A stretch of DNA of 64,000 bases from Pseudonocardia endophytica (GTDB lineage Bacteria > Actinomycetota > Actinomycetes > Mycobacteriales > Pseudonocardiaceae), in NCBI RefSeq assembly GCF_004339565.1, contig NZ_SMFZ01000001.1, forward strand, positions 1,550,001-1,614,000. The letters run 5' to 3'. The first letter of the stretch is position 1. Every line of letters starts with the position of its first letter. The position numbers were made by a program, and so were the translations under genes. Of the stretch, positions 41,313 to 50,520 are shown in pieces. The notes under the pieces are model-generated. The model searched no databases. It was not told the DNA's origin and saw nothing but the letters and a program-made list of their open reading frames with translations.

Positions 41313-42094
41313 CAGATGCGCCGGATCAGGGTCAGCCCGTCGCGCACGGGCAGCACGACCTGCTCGACGCGCGGGTCGGCGGCCACCGCCCGGTTGAACG
41401 CCGCGATCGCCGCGCCGTTCGCGCTCGGCGAACCGGTCGTCCACGGCTCGCCCTGCATCAGCGTGTTGTCCACGCAGACCAGCGCGTTCGGCGCGAGCAG
41501 CCCACCGGTCAGGAGGATCTCCAGGTACTGCTCGTAGCCGGCCTTGTCCGCGTCGACGAACACGAGGTCGAACGTCTCCCCCGCCGACGCCAGCGTGTCC
41601 AGTGTGGACACGGCTGGGCCGACTCGTACGTCGATCCGCCGGCCGGCCGGTGACGCGGAGAACGACGCCGCGGCCAACGCCGCGGCGGAGGAGTCGATCT
41701 CGCAGGCCACCAGGTTGCCGCCGGCCGGAAGCGCTTCGGCCATCGCCAGGGCCGAGTAGCCGGTGAACATGCCGATCTCCAGCACCCGTCGGGCCCCGGT
41801 GGCGTGCACCAGGAACGCGAGCAGCCGGCCCTCGACGTGCCCGGACAGCATCTCCTGCTCCAGTGGCCCGTCGCCCCAGTCCGCCGAGCGGGTGCGCGAT
41901 GCCAGGGCTGCCAGCTCGGACGACTCCGGCGTCGTGCAGGACGCCAGGTACGGATCCAGACCACCGACCAGCGCGGCGATCTCCCGCGCCTCGGCCGCGC
42001 CCTCGCCGTCGAGGCGCTCCGCGAGACGCGCGAGCCGTTCGGCGGCGATCGTCACCGGCGTGACCGGCCGGGGCTGCGCATCCACCGCCGTCAC
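41312..42094 (-). CDS. mysB: O-methyltransferase making 4-deoxygadusol
   Basis: A 260-residue SAM-dependent O-methyltransferase of the CCoAOMT-like family. SAM motif is [20 protein letters not shown] (about 102-121), [15 protein letters not shown] gives the metal-binding Asp pair, and [13 protein letters not shown] follows. In the MAA pathway it methylates desmethyl-4-deoxygadusol. Start GTG 42094 overlaps the mysA stop as GTGA. Identity follows from sequence class and the fixed mysA-B-C-D order. Confidence 0.93.
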   Translation of the reverse strand: MTAVDAQPRPVTPVTIAAERLARLAERLDGEGAAEAREIAALVGGLDPYLASCTTPESSELAALASRTRSADWGDGPLEQEMLSGHVEGRLLAFLVHATGARRVLEIGMFTGYSALAMAEALPAGGNLVACEIDSSAAALAAASFSASPAGRRIDVRVGPAVSTLDTLASAGETFDLVFVDADKAGYEQYLEILLTGGLLAPNALVCVDNTLMQGEPWTTGSPSANGAAIAAFNRAVAADPRVEQVVLPVRDGLTLIRRI

Positions 42095-43308
42095 GCCGCC
42101 TCCGCCGGTGCGTACACGTCCACGCCGTCGCCGCCCCGCGGGAACGTGCGCACGAGCTCCTTGTGCGCGACCAGGGCCTCCTCCAACTCGTCGGGCGTCA
42201 GGTCGTTGACGAAGAAGCACGTGCCGATCGGGCGTGGCACGGCGGCGCGCAGCAGGCCGCCCCGGGTCTGGACGATCGACTCGGTGGCCCGGTGCAGGAG
42301 CTCCGGCGTCAGGTACCCGCTGTCCAGCGAGAGCCCCAGCCGGCTCATCACGCCGAGGATCCGGTCCCGGCTGCGCGTCGTGATGTAGTTGCGGCGCTCG
42401 GCGATCGTGGCCGAGAGCGCCATGTCCACGCTGATCGCGTGGCCGTGGAACATCGGGACCTCCGGCGCCAGCTCCAGCGTCGGGCTCCACGTGTGGCCGT
42501 AGGCGATCTCCCGGTCCAGGTTCAGCTCGTGCAGGTTCGGGACCTCCAGCTCGAGCATGGTCTGGACGGCGTCGTAGGTGAACTTGTGCGCCAGCTCGCG
42601 CAGCTCGTGGCTGCCGCCCTCGCCGTGCCCGAACCCGGTGGCGAGCAGCCGTTCCCCGTGCTCCTCGATCAGGTCGAAGATCCCGCTGTTCGCGACGACC
42701 GCGATCTTGATCAGCTCGGCCATCCCGTTGCGCACCTGGTCGGTCGGCAGCGTGGCCAGCAGCGACGGGTCGAGGATCACCTTCTGCGACGCGTGGTAGG
42801 CGCCGAGGCGGTTCTTGCTCCTCCCGTGGTTGACCGCGACCTTGATCGCGACGCTGGCGTCGACCTGGCCGATCACCGTCGTCGGGATCCGGACGTAAGG
42901 CGTGCCACGGCGGAACGACGCGCAGGCGAACCCGGCGACGTCCGTGGTCAGCCCGCCGCCGACGACGAGCACCGGCTCCGTACGCACGAGCCCGAACTCG
43001 GTGAACGCGTCGACGATCCGCTCGACGGTCTGCAGGCTCTTCGCCGTCTCGGCGATCCGGACGTCGAACACGGTCAGCTCGATGCCGTGGTGGGAGAAGT
43101 AGGCGCGGATCGCGTCGCCGTGCAGGTCGAGGACCGTCCGGTCGACGACCATCAGGCAGCGCCCGTACGGCCGGTGGACGTCCGCGACCTCGGTGTTCGC
43201 CGGGTCGAACGCGCCGTCCACGTAGACGAGGCTGAAGTCGATCCTCTCGTAGCCCTCGACGTGGAACGCGCGCTCGGTCGAGGTGACGTTCGCGACGGGT
43301 GTGCTCAT
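42091..43308 (-). CDS. mysA: Desmethyl-4-deoxygadusol synthase (sedoheptulose 7-phosphate cyclase)
   Basis: A 405-residue dehydroquinate-synthase-fold enzyme that cyclises sedoheptulose 7-phosphate to desmethyl-4-deoxygadusol. Seen in it are the NAD-binding segment [20 protein letters not shown], the [21 protein letters not shown] block, HSELIKI-type AELIKIAVV, and metal ligands in YGHTWSP and [11 protein letters not shown]. The IPTT and [11 protein letters not shown] features separate this group from ordinary AroB. A GAGGAGGACTC ribosome-binding site precedes ATG 43308. It is the first gene of the mysABCD block and lies 73 bp after the HAD-like gene. Confidence 0.95.
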   Translation of the reverse strand: MSTPVANVTSTERAFHVEGYERIDFSLVYVDGAFDPANTEVADVHRPYGRCLMVVDRTVLDLHGDAIRAYFSHHGIELTVFDVRIAETAKSLQTVERIVDAFTEFGLVRTEPVLVVGGGLTTDVAGFACASFRRGTPYVRIPTTVIGQVDASVAIKVAVNHGRSKNRLGAYHASQKVILDPSLLATLPTDQVRNGMAELIKIAVVANSGIFDLIEEHGERLLATGFGHGEGGSHELRELAHKFTYDAVQTMLELEVPNLHELNLDREIAYGHTWSPTLELAPEVPMFHGHAISVDMALSATIAERRNYITTRSRDRILGVMSRLGLSLDSGYLTPELLHRATESIVQTRGGLLRAAVPRPIGTCFFVNDLTPDELEEALVAHKELVRTFPRGGDGVDVYAPAEAA

Positions 43309-43381
43309 GAGTCCTCCTCGCCGGCACTGGTCGGCCGCACTCGTGGCGCTGCTGTGGTCGATGGTGAGCTCGCGGGCTCGC

Positions 43382-44053
43382 TCACGAGTTCTCCCCCAGG
43401 TGGGCGCGCAGCGGGCCGTACTCGATCCGGTCGACGCGCTCCGCGGCCGGACCGAAGTCGTGTCCGGACGTGTTCTCGTTCGGGAACGCGACGACCGCGA
43501 CGCCGGCCTCGCGTGCCGCCTGCACGCCGCCGACGTTGTCCTCGATCGCGACGGCGTCCTCGGCACGCACGCCGAGCTTGTCCAGCGCGAACCGGTAGGC
43601 GGCGCCGTCCGGCTTCGGCTCGCTGACCTGGCCACGGTCGACGAGCAGGTCGAACGGCTGGTCACCGAGCTGCGGCGTCAGTGCTTCGACGAGTGCGGCG
43701 ACGTTCTCCGGCGACGTCGTCGTCACGAGCGCGACCGCGGTGCCGTCACGACGAGCGGCGCTGACGCTCTCCGGGACGCCGAGGCGGGGCTTCGGCGGGG
43801 ACGCGCGGAGCAGGCGGCGGAACGTCTCGGACTTCGTGCGGTGGATCGCGTCGGCGTCCACGTCCACGCCACGGGAGCGGGCGTACTCGGCGACGCGGTC
43901 GGCACCGCCGTTGCTGTTCAGCATCGCGACGTAGGTGTCGCGGTCCCAGTGCCAGTCGAGACCATGGTCGGCGAACGCGCGGTTGAACGCGTCGCGCTGC
44001 AGTTCGGAGGTGTCTGCGACGGTACTGATGGAGCCGAAGAGAATGGCCGGCAT
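43382..44053 (-). CDS. HAD-superfamily CbbY-like protein lacking motif I aspartates
   Basis: A 223-residue HAD-fold protein of the beta-phosphoglucomutase/CbbY type, upstream of mysA. Motif I, normally FDxDGTLADT, is [10 protein letters not shown], so both the nucleophile and acid/base Asp are lost. Motif II is VTTTSPENV, motif III has Lys in [10 protein letters not shown], and motif [15 protein letters not shown] keeps its acidic pair. It should therefore bind a phosphosugar rather than hydrolyse it, or use another mechanism. GGAGGA precedes ATG 44053. Probably co-transcribed with mysABCD, it may influence sedoheptulose 7-phosphate supply or sense it; this is inference. Confidence 0.8.
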   Translation of the reverse strand: MPAILFGSISTVADTSELQRDAFNRAFADHGLDWHWDRDTYVAMLNSNGGADRVAEYARSRGVDVDADAIHRTKSETFRRLLRASPPKPRLGVPESVSAARRDGTAVALVTTTSPENVAALVEALTPQLGDQPFDLLVDRGQVSEPKPDGAAYRFALDKLGVRAEDAVAIEDNVGGVQAAREAGVAVVAFPNENTSGHDFGPAAERVDRIEYGPLRAHLGENS

Positions 44054-44096
44054 CGGGGTCCTCCGGTTTCGATGTACGGACGAGCAGGTACTGACC

Positions 44097-44145
44097 GGGT
44101 GTACCCGTTAGAAGACGGATCGAACGCTACTGAACGATAAGTTCA
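44097..44145. promoter_or_regulatory. Operators between the HAD-mys operon and tetR
   Basis: GGGTGTACCC (44097-44106) is a perfect 10-bp palindrome and TGAACGATAAGTTCA (44131-44145) is a perfect 5+5+5 inverted repeat. Both lie between the divergent starts at 44053 and 44169. The second dyad directly precedes an A-rich tract and the tetR ribosome-binding site, so it is the better candidate for TetR autoregulation and mys control. Confidence 0.65.
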
Positions 44146-44168
44146 AAAAAAGTCCGGGAGGTGGGCAC

Positions 44169-44744
44169 ATGTCATCGCGAGGAGACCGCACGGATCCGCG
44201 TGTCGCGCGGACCCGGGACGACGTGCCCCGCGCCGCGTACCGGATCCTCGTCGACGAGGGCGCCGACGCGGTGACGCACACGCGTGTCGCCGAGGCGGCC
44301 GGTTATGCGAAGGCGACGCTGTACACCCACTGGCCCACCCGGACGGACCTGCTGCACGCCGCGCTGTCCCTGATGACCGAGGTCGACCACGCCTCCGTGA
44401 GCGGCGATCCGCGGGCCGACCTGATCGGTCAGATGTCCGGGTTCCGATCGATGATGGAGGACCGCGGCACGCACCGGGCGCTCGGCGCGATGGCCGAGCT
44501 CAGCGCGGCCGGATCCCCGGAACTGGCCGAGCTGCGCGACCGTGTCGCCGCCGAGGGCGAGCGTGTGATGCGCGGCGTGCTCGCCGACGTCACCGACGGC
44601 CCCGAGCTGGAGGCGGCCGCACTGATGCTCAACGGCGCCGTGCTCTACGCCGCCATGCTGCACGGCGGGCCGCCGGACGACGACACGATCGCCACGATCG
44701 TCGACGTCGTCCTGCGCGGTCTCCGGGCCTCACGCGACGGCTGA
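44169..44744 (+). CDS. TetR-family regulator of the mys region
   Basis: A 191-residue TetR protein. HTH region: RDDVPRAAYRILVDEGADAVTH followed by THTRVAEAAGYAKATLYTHW in part, with the usual Leu-Tyr-Thr-His end of the recognition helix. The C-terminal domain has MEDRGTHRALGAMAEL and ends VVLRGLRASRDG. GGGAGGTG precedes ATG 44169. Its divergent position over a shared operator suggests that it controls the HAD-mysABCD operon, a layout in which light or stress-derived ligands could act. Its end overlaps the TauD gene by 15 bp. Confidence 0.88.
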   Translation: MSSRGDRTDPRVARTRDDVPRAAYRILVDEGADAVTHTRVAEAAGYAKATLYTHWPTRTDLLHAALSLMTEVDHASVSGDPRADLIGQMSGFRSMMEDRGTHRALGAMAELSAAGSPELAELRDRVAAEGERVMRGVLADVTDGPELEAAALMLNGAVLYAAMLHGGPPDDDTIATIVDVVLRGLRASRDG

Positions 44745-45518
44745 CGGCACGTCCGTCCCGGCCACCATGCCGCGGTGCATGACACGGTCGCCGACGACGC
44801 CGTCGTGGTCCGCCCTGTGCAGCACGCACGCGTTGTCCCAGATCACGACGTCACCGGGCGCCCACCGGTGCCGGTACACGTTCCGTTCGTGGGTGGCGTG
44901 CTCGTACAGCCGGGCGATCGTGTCGGCGGACTCCTGCTCGTCCATCCCGCTGACCGCCACGCACCGGGCGGGCGTGGACAGGTAGAGCGCGACCCGCCCG
45001 GAGATCGGGTGCCTGCGGAACACCGGGTGCTCGGCCTCGGTCTCCTGCCCCTCCCCCGGGTCGACGCCGCTGACGACGTGCCGGATCGTCCGGCCGGCGA
45101 GCTTGTCCCGCAACGCCTCCGGGAGCGTCTCGTAGGCGCGGTACTGGTTCGTGAACAGCGTCTCGCCGCCCGCCTCCGGGATCGAGACGGCCCGCAGGGC
45201 GGTGTAGGCGGGCGGGCGGCGGACGTAGCTGGTGTCGACGTGGAACACGCTGCGCGGCGGCGTGGTGCGGCCGACGTTGCTGATCACGTTCAGGTCGTCG
45301 TGGCCCGGCAGCGGCGTCTCCCCCGCCGTGAACGCGAGCTCGCCGAAACCGCGCAGGAACGTCAGGAACGCGTCGTCGTCGATCCACTGGTCCGGCAGGA
45401 CGGCGACGCCGTGCTCGGCGAGCAGATCGCGCAGCGGCGGCGCGAGACCGGCTCCGGCCCCGGCCACGGACACCCCGGTGACCGTCACGCCGATCGGCTC
45501 GTGCGCGGTGCACTCCAT
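44730..45518 (-). CDS. TauD/TfdA-family Fe(II)/2-oxoglutarate dioxygenase
   Basis: A 262-residue non-haem dioxygenase. Iron ligands are His and Asp in VFHVDTSYVRRPP and the distal His in DNACVLHRADHD; the 2-oxoglutarate-binding Arg is probably in DRVMHRGMVAG. ATG 45518 is preferred over a longer upstream frame because the taurine-dioxygenase-like N-terminus (PIGVTVTGVSVAG) begins there. It could be a sulfonate or carboxylate oxygenase, or a tailoring enzyme acting on the MAA product, since a dioxygenase (MysH, of another subfamily) modifies MAAs in cyanobacteria. The latter is speculative. Confidence 0.85.
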   Translation of the reverse strand: MECTAHEPIGVTVTGVSVAGAGAGLAPPLRDLLAEHGVAVLPDQWIDDDAFLTFLRGFGELAFTAGETPLPGHDDLNVISNVGRTTPPRSVFHVDTSYVRRPPAYTALRAVSIPEAGGETLFTNQYRAYETLPEALRDKLAGRTIRHVVSGVDPGEGQETEAEHPVFRRHPISGRVALYLSTPARCVAVSGMDEQESADTIARLYEHATHERNVYRHRWAPGDVVIWDNACVLHRADHDGVVGDRVMHRGMVAGTDVPSAVA

Positions 45519-45649
45519 CGCACCGACGCTAACCGGCCACGCCGCATCCGGCGCGTGGATCACCGGCATGATCGGCCGTCCGGCAGCGTGAACGGACGGG
45601 GTCGTCCGCCCACACTGCCCGGGACCCGATCACGCGGCCGGTCGGCGGG

Positions 45650-45874
45650 TCACTGCACGTCCGAGTCCGGTGGCGGCAGGCGGACCTCGCGGTCCTCCTC
45701 CACCGACCCGACGCCCTCGATCTCGGCCAGCGCGCGCACGCCGCCGTCGGCGACCGTCGCGACGATCACCCCGACGGCCTCCAAGACCTTGTCCACCTGC
45801 ACCCCGGCCGCCTCGAGCCGCGCGACGACGTCCGCGACCGGCGTGCCACCGGACGCCGTGACCAGCACCTTCAC
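45650..45874 (-). CDS. Small I9-propeptide-like protein, possible protease inhibitor/chaperone
   Basis: A 74-residue protein starting at GTG 45874. Its pattern VKVLVTASGG, then a helix (VADVVARLEAAG), VIVATVADG, a second helix and AEIEGVGSVEEDREVRL matches the alpha/beta fold of peptidase inhibitor I9, the propeptide of subtilisins. The C-terminal VEEDREVRL is like the I9 end that inserts into the protease active site. It lies 12 bp after the subtilisin gene in the same operon, so it probably acts in trans as inhibitor or folding helper. Function is inferred. Confidence 0.7.
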   Translation of the reverse strand: MKVLVTASGGTPVADVVARLEAAGVQVDKVLEAVGVIVATVADGGVRALAEIEGVGSVEEDREVRLPPPDSDVQ

Positions 45875-45886
45875 CGGGACACCGTC

Positions 45887-47140
45887 TCAGGCACCCGGAG
45901 CCCTGACCAGCCCGGACCCCACGTCGGCCGACGGCAGGTCGAGCCGCTGCGCCGCCTGGACGAGCTGGGTCCACAGCTGCTGACCGGTCACGCCGCGCTG
46001 CACCCACAGCGCCGCGATGCCGGACACGTGCGGCGTGGCCATCGACGTGCCGGAGATCGTGTTCGTGTTCTGCGGCCGGGGCCAGCTCGAGTACACGTCC
46101 ACGCCGGGCCCGGCGATGTCCACCTGGCCGCCCGGGACCTGCGAGCTGGCCGCCGAGAAGTCGGCGATCGCGAGGTTCCGGTCGACGGCCGCCACCGCCA
46201 TGATCGACGGGCTGTTCGCCGGCACGCCGACGAATCCGGCGTTGCCCGTGCTGCGCTCGGCGTTGTTGCCGGCGGCCGCGACGATCAGGCAGCCGGCGTC
46301 CAGGGCACGCTTCCCCGCGTTCTCGTAGGCCGTGGACACCTCGTTCACGTCCGCGCCGAGCGACATCGAGACCACCTTCGCGCCGCTGGTGATCGCCCAG
46401 TCGATGCCCTCGAGGATCTGCGCGTCGGAGCCGGAGCCGTCGTCGCCGAGCACCTTGCCGACCAGCAGCGTCGCCTCGTGCGCGATGCCGTAGCGGCGAC
46501 CGGTCGTCGGCGCGAGCGGCCCGGCGGTGGTGCCCGCCGTGTGCGTCCCGTGGCCCTGCACGTCCTGGACCTGCTGGCCGTCGACGAACGAGCGGGACTG
46601 GATCTGGCGGCCCGCGAAGTCCGGGTGCTCCAGGTCCAGCCCGGTGTCGAGCACGGCGACCGTGACGCCCTTGCCGGTCTCCTTCGCCTCCAGCACGCCG
46701 GTCGCCTGAAGGCCCCAGGTCGCCTGGTCGGTGTCGCCGAACTGCGCCACGCCGACCCGGCCCGCGCCGGGCGCCGCCCCGCCCGCCTTGCCGTGCAGGA
46801 ACTGTGCGGCGTCGGCGAACCCGCGCAGGTACTCCTCGGACAGGTCCCCGATCGCCCGCTGCACCCGCTCCGGCTCGACGCCGATCAGCCGGGCGTCCGC
46901 CCGGGCCGTCGCCAGCTGCGCCGATGTCAGCTCCGCGACGGCGATGCCCAACCCGCCGAACAACGTGGGTCGGACGTCGCCCGAGGCGGCCCCGGCGTCC
47001 CGGGTGCTGGTCACCTCGGACAGGCCGGTCAGCTCGCGCACGGCGTCCCGGGCGGCGGTGTCGTCGTCGCCCATCAGGTCGTCGCCCAGCACCAGCAGGT
47101 ACCGGCCGGTCCAGGTCCCCGCTCCCGCGCTCACTGCCAT
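45887..47140 (-). CDS. S8-family subtilisin-like serine protease, no signal peptide
   Basis: A 417-residue subtilase. Asp is in VAVLDTGLDLEHPDF, His in GHGTHTAGTTAG, oxyanion Asn in IVAAAGNNAE, and Ser in ISGTSMATPHVSG. The first ~130 residues (with GRYLLVLGDDLMGDD) look like a propeptide-like region, but no signal peptide or membrane anchor is present, so it is probably intracellular. A hypothetical export by a non-classical route cannot be excluded. ATG 47140 is divergent from the response regulator. The downstream I9-like gene is a likely partner. Confidence 0.92.
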   Translation of the reverse strand: MAVSAGAGTWTGRYLLVLGDDLMGDDDTAARDAVRELTGLSEVTSTRDAGAASGDVRPTLFGGLGIAVAELTSAQLATARADARLIGVEPERVQRAIGDLSEEYLRGFADAAQFLHGKAGGAAPGAGRVGVAQFGDTDQATWGLQATGVLEAKETGKGVTVAVLDTGLDLEHPDFAGRQIQSRSFVDGQQVQDVQGHGTHTAGTTAGPLAPTTGRRYGIAHEATLLVGKVLGDDGSGSDAQILEGIDWAITSGAKVVSMSLGADVNEVSTAYENAGKRALDAGCLIVAAAGNNAERSTGNAGFVGVPANSPSIMAVAAVDRNLAIADFSAASSQVPGGQVDIAGPGVDVYSSWPRPQNTNTISGTSMATPHVSGIAALWVQRGVTGQQLWTQLVQAAQRLDLPSADVGSGLVRAPGA

Positions 47141-47296
47141 CTCGCCTCCGAAGATCGACGTCGGTCGGGGACATGGTGCCGAAGAACGGCGCCGGGTGCG
47201 TGACGGGACGGCGACGGCGGGTCACCGGGCAGGTTTCCGATCCGGCGTACAGGGCGTTCACAGGCGGCACACAGTTTCGGAGGGTGTGCTCCTACC

Positions 47297-48037
47297 ATGT
47301 CCGACGTGAGTGAGCGTCCCGCCGAGCAGCTACGACGCAGCGACGGCAGCCCGATCCGGGTGCTCGTCGTCGACGACGAGTCGACGCTGTCCGACCTGCT
47401 GGCCATGGCCATGCGGTACGAGGGCTGGGACGTCCGCACCGCCGCCGACGGACGGACGGCCGTGACGACGGCCCGCGACTTCCGCCCGGACGCCGTCGTG
47501 CTCGACGTGATGCTCCCGGACTTCGACGGGTTCGAGGTGCTGCGCAAGATCCGCGCCGACACCCCCGACGTGCCGGTGCTGTTCCTGACCGCGCGCGACG
47601 CCGTCGAGGACCGGGTCGCGGGTCTCACCGCCGGCGGCGACGACTACGTCACGAAGCCGTTCAGCCTGGAGGAGCTCGTCGCGCGGATGCGGGGACTGCT
47701 GCGCCGCGCGGGCATGACGGCGGCGCGGCAGGGTGGCGAGCTCGTCGTCGGCGACCTGGTGCTCGACGAGGACGGCCACGAGGTGCACCGGGCAGGCGAG
47801 CCGGTCGAGCTGACCGCCACCGAGTTCGAGCTGCTCCGGTTCCTGATGCGCAACCCGCGCCGGGTGCTGTCCAAGGCCCAGATCCTCGACCGGGTGTGGA
47901 ACTACGACTTCGGCGGACAGTCCAACGTGGTCGAGCTGTACGTCTCCTACCTGCGCAAGAAGATCGACGCCGGCCGCGCGCCGATGATCCACACGGTGCG
48001 CGGGGCCGGGTACGTCCTGCGCCCGGCGGGCGGGTGA
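47297..48037 (+). CDS. OmpR/PhoB-type response regulator
   Basis: A 246-residue response regulator. Receiver domain (about 20-135) with phosphoacceptor Asp70 in VVLDVMLPDFDG and Lys120 in YVTKPFS, and a C-terminal winged-helix domain (about 150-244) with VELTATEFELLRFLMRNPRRVLS split by the usual ELL segment and YVSYLRKKID. Its stop overlaps the kinase start (GTGA, 48034-48037). It resembles actinobacterial TcrX/MprA-type regulators. Targets may include the glycosyltransferase gene 2.7 kb downstream, which has a strong palindrome in its promoter. Confidence 0.93.
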   Translation: MSDVSERPAEQLRRSDGSPIRVLVVDDESTLSDLLAMAMRYEGWDVRTAADGRTAVTTARDFRPDAVVLDVMLPDFDGFEVLRKIRADTPDVPVLFLTARDAVEDRVAGLTAGGDDYVTKPFSLEELVARMRGLLRRAGMTAARQGGELVVGDLVLDEDGHEVHRAGEPVELTATEFELLRFLMRNPRRVLSKAQILDRVWNYDFGGQSNVVELYVSYLRKKIDAGRAPMIHTVRGAGYVLRPAGG

Positions 48038-49557
48038 TCCCCCGCGCGCGCTCGCTGCGCGCCCGTCTGGTGGTCACCGTGCTGGTGCTGTTCGCGCTGG
48101 CGTGCGTGGCCATCGGGGTGGCGACGACGGTGGCTCTCGACCGGTTCCTGAACGCCCGCCAGGAGGGCGAGGTCGTCTCGTCGGCCGACCGGTTCGCCCG
48201 CGCCCAGAACGGGCAGCTGCCGCGGCCGCCCGGCGGGCAGGGAGGTCCCGGTGGTGAGGGGGGCGGTCCCGGCGGATCGAGCTTCCTCGGCCCGCAGCCG
48301 CCCGGTTCGGTCGGCGTCGTGTTCGCGCCCGACGGCCCCGGGGGCACGTCCGGGACGGTGGTCGGCGCCGAGCGCCTGGAGGACGACGGGGCCAGCACGT
48401 CGGCGCTGCCGTCGAGCGACCTGGCCGAGCTGGCCACCGTCGCGCCCGGCGACCCGCCCCGGCACGTCGAGCTCGCCGGTGGCGAGTACCAGGCTTCCGC
48501 GCAGGTGATGAACGGGCGGATCTACGTGCTGGCCCGCGAGACCGGCCCGGTCTCCGACGTGCTGGCCAGGCTCGTGCTGATCGAGGTGATCGTGCTCGGC
48601 GGTGCCGTGCTGGTCACCGGCGTCGCGGCGGCCGTGCTGGTGCGCCGCGAGATGCGGCCGCTGGAGCGGGTCGCGGCCGTCGCGGGCCGGGTCGGGCAGC
48701 TCCCGCTGGATCGTGGCGAGGTGCATCTCGCCGCACGGGTGCCGGACCCCGACCCGGGCACCGAGGTCGGCCAGGTCGGCACCGCGCTGAACCGGATGCT
48801 GGACAACGTGGAGGGCGCGCTCGCCGCGCGTCAGGACTCGGAGACCCGGCTGCGCCGTTTCGTCGCCGACGCCAGCCACGAGCTGCGCACGCCGCTGGCC
48901 GCGATCCGCGGCTACGCCGAGCTGTCCCGGCGCGAGCGCGACCCGGTCCCGCCGGGGACCGCGCACGCGCTGACCCGGATCTCGTCGCAGGCCGAGCGGA
49001 TGAGCGCGCTCGTCGAGGACCTGCTGCTGCTCGCCCGACTGGACGCCGGGCGGCCGCTGGAACGCGCCGACGTCGACCTCACCCGCCTGGTCCTCGACGC
49101 GATCGGCGACGCCCACGTCGCGGGCCCCGGGCACCGCTTCATCCCGGATCTTCCGGACGAGCCGGTGACCGTGCAGGGCGACGCGGGCCGGCTCGCCCAG
49201 GTCGTCGCGAACCTGCTGACGAACGCCCGCACCCACACCCCGGAGGGCACGACGGTGACGGTCGGGCTGCGCAGCGGACCGGACGGCGGCGCGCTGTTGA
49301 GCGTGCGCGACGACGGGCCCGGCATCCCGCCGGAGATCCTCCCGCGCGTGTTCGAGCGGTTCGCCCGCGGCGCCGAGTCCCGGACCCGCGCGGCGAACGA
49401 CACCCCGAGCACCGGGCTCGGCCTGGCGATCGTCGCGGCCGTGGTGTCCGCGCACGGCGGGACGGTCTCGGTCGACAGCGTCCCGGGCCGCACGACGTTC
49501 ACGGTCGGGCTGCCCGCAGGGGCGCCGGTGTCTACGACGGTTTCTGTGCCTGTGTGA
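48034..49557 (+). CDS. Sensor histidine kinase
   Basis: A 507-residue membrane kinase. TM1 about residues 10-33, extracytoplasmic sensor about 34-175 with a Gly/Pro-rich low-complexity stretch at 61-90, TM2 about 178-202, HAMP 203-260, HisKA with phosphoacceptor His282 in DASHELRTPLAAIRG, and HATPase_c with N-box NLLTNARTHT, DDGPGIP and TGLGLAIV. The Gly/Pro-rich sensor insert is odd, and the GT39 proteins nearby also have Gly-rich extracytoplasmic parts. It forms a pair with the response regulator. The signal is probably at the envelope. Confidence 0.93.
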   Translation: MIPRARSLRARLVVTVLVLFALACVAIGVATTVALDRFLNARQEGEVVSSADRFARAQNGQLPRPPGGQGGPGGEGGGPGGSSFLGPQPPGSVGVVFAPDGPGGTSGTVVGAERLEDDGASTSALPSSDLAELATVAPGDPPRHVELAGGEYQASAQVMNGRIYVLARETGPVSDVLARLVLIEVIVLGGAVLVTGVAAAVLVRREMRPLERVAAVAGRVGQLPLDRGEVHLAARVPDPDPGTEVGQVGTALNRMLDNVEGALAARQDSETRLRRFVADASHELRTPLAAIRGYAELSRRERDPVPPGTAHALTRISSQAERMSALVEDLLLLARLDAGRPLERADVDLTRLVLDAIGDAHVAGPGHRFIPDLPDEPVTVQGDAGRLAQVVANLLTNARTHTPEGTTVTVGLRSGPDGGALLSVRDDGPGIPPEILPRVFERFARGAESRTRAANDTPSTGLGLAIVAAVVSAHGGTVSVDSVPGRTTFTVGLPAGAPVSTTVSVPV

Positions 49558-50296
49558 GCGTCTCGGACAGCTCGGCGATGAACGCGTCCATCGCCGCCTG
49601 CATCGACGTGCGGAAGGACCCCAGCAGTGCCTGCGTGGCGACCGGCTGCAGACCCTCGACGGCCGTGCGCACGTCCACGACGCCCTCGCGCGGCAGCCCC
49701 GCGGCGACGTGCGCCTTCCACACGTGGTCGCGGAACAGCGCCAGGAACAGGTCGGCCACCCCGCGGGTGTGCTCCCGCAGCGGCGCGTTCACCGCCAGCA
49801 CGGCCTCCGGCGAGATGCCCAGCGCGACGGCCTGCGCCCCGGACCGGATCAGCGCCGGACTCGTGATCCGGATGCGCCCCGGTCCGGCCGGCTCGATCAG
49901 TTCGGACGTCCGTAGCTCGGCGAGCGCGTCCGACGGCAGTTGCACGCCGAGCCATGCGGACAGCTCGTCCTCGCGCATCTCGACCGGCGGTTCCGGCTCC
50001 CACGGGGCGAGCATCCCGCGGTAGAGCCGCAGCGCCTCCTCGGCGCTGTTCGACGGCGTCTGGTTGATCAGGACGTCGATCGCGGCGAGCGTGAACCCGC
50101 GCCGCTGCAGCGACGCGATCAGCTCCAGCCGGGCGACGTGGCTGTGGTCGTAGTACGCCGTGCGTCCACGCAGCACTCCGGGATGCAGCAGACCGCGCGA
50201 GAGATGGGCGCGCACGTTCCGGACCGTCATGCCGGCCCGCGCGCCCAGCTCGTCGATCGTGAGGTCGTCGCCGACGGCCCCGTTCCCAGCGCTCAC
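49532..50296 (-). CDS. MerR-family transcriptional regulator
   Basis: A 254-residue protein. The MerR HTH is LTIDELGARAGMTVRNVRAHLSRG (about residues 11-34) followed by GRTAYYDHSHVARLELIASLQRRG, the wing and linker. The C-terminal 150 residues are an effector domain with no metal-binding cysteines, so it responds to an organic ligand or signal. GTG 50296 is chosen as the HTH then starts at residue 11. Its last 26 bp overlap the end of the kinase gene in convergent orientation. It is divergent from the GT39 gene, across a 477-bp gap. Confidence 0.88.
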   Translation of the reverse strand: MSAGNGAVGDDLTIDELGARAGMTVRNVRAHLSRGLLHPGVLRGRTAYYDHSHVARLELIASLQRRGFTLAAIDVLINQTPSNSAEEALRLYRGMLAPWEPEPPVEMREDELSAWLGVQLPSDALAELRTSELIEPAGPGRIRITSPALIRSGAQAVALGISPEAVLAVNAPLREHTRGVADLFLALFRDHVWKAHVAAGLPREGVVDVRTAVEGLQPVATQALLGSFRTSMQAAMDAFIAELSETLTQAQKPS

Positions 50297-50520
50297 CGGC
50301 AGGGACCTTACCCGGGGGACGCGGATGTGACGGCGAGGCGCCGGCGGGCCGGGCCGGCCGTGTCGCGGCGCACCTCCGTTCACGGCGACATTGTCATCGG
50401 TTGATGATCCATGATGCTGACACCGTTGCCGTCCGAACCCAGATCCTGTTCCTGCAGCTCATCGCATTACTCCAACTCGACGTTGACATGGCATCGTGAA
50501 TGGATAGTACTGTCGGATCG

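Noticed and set aside
44730..45518. Naming the dioxygenase mysH
   Set aside because: It belongs to the TauD/TfdA family, while MysH is of the phytanoyl-CoA dioxygenase type, and it is not in the mys operon.
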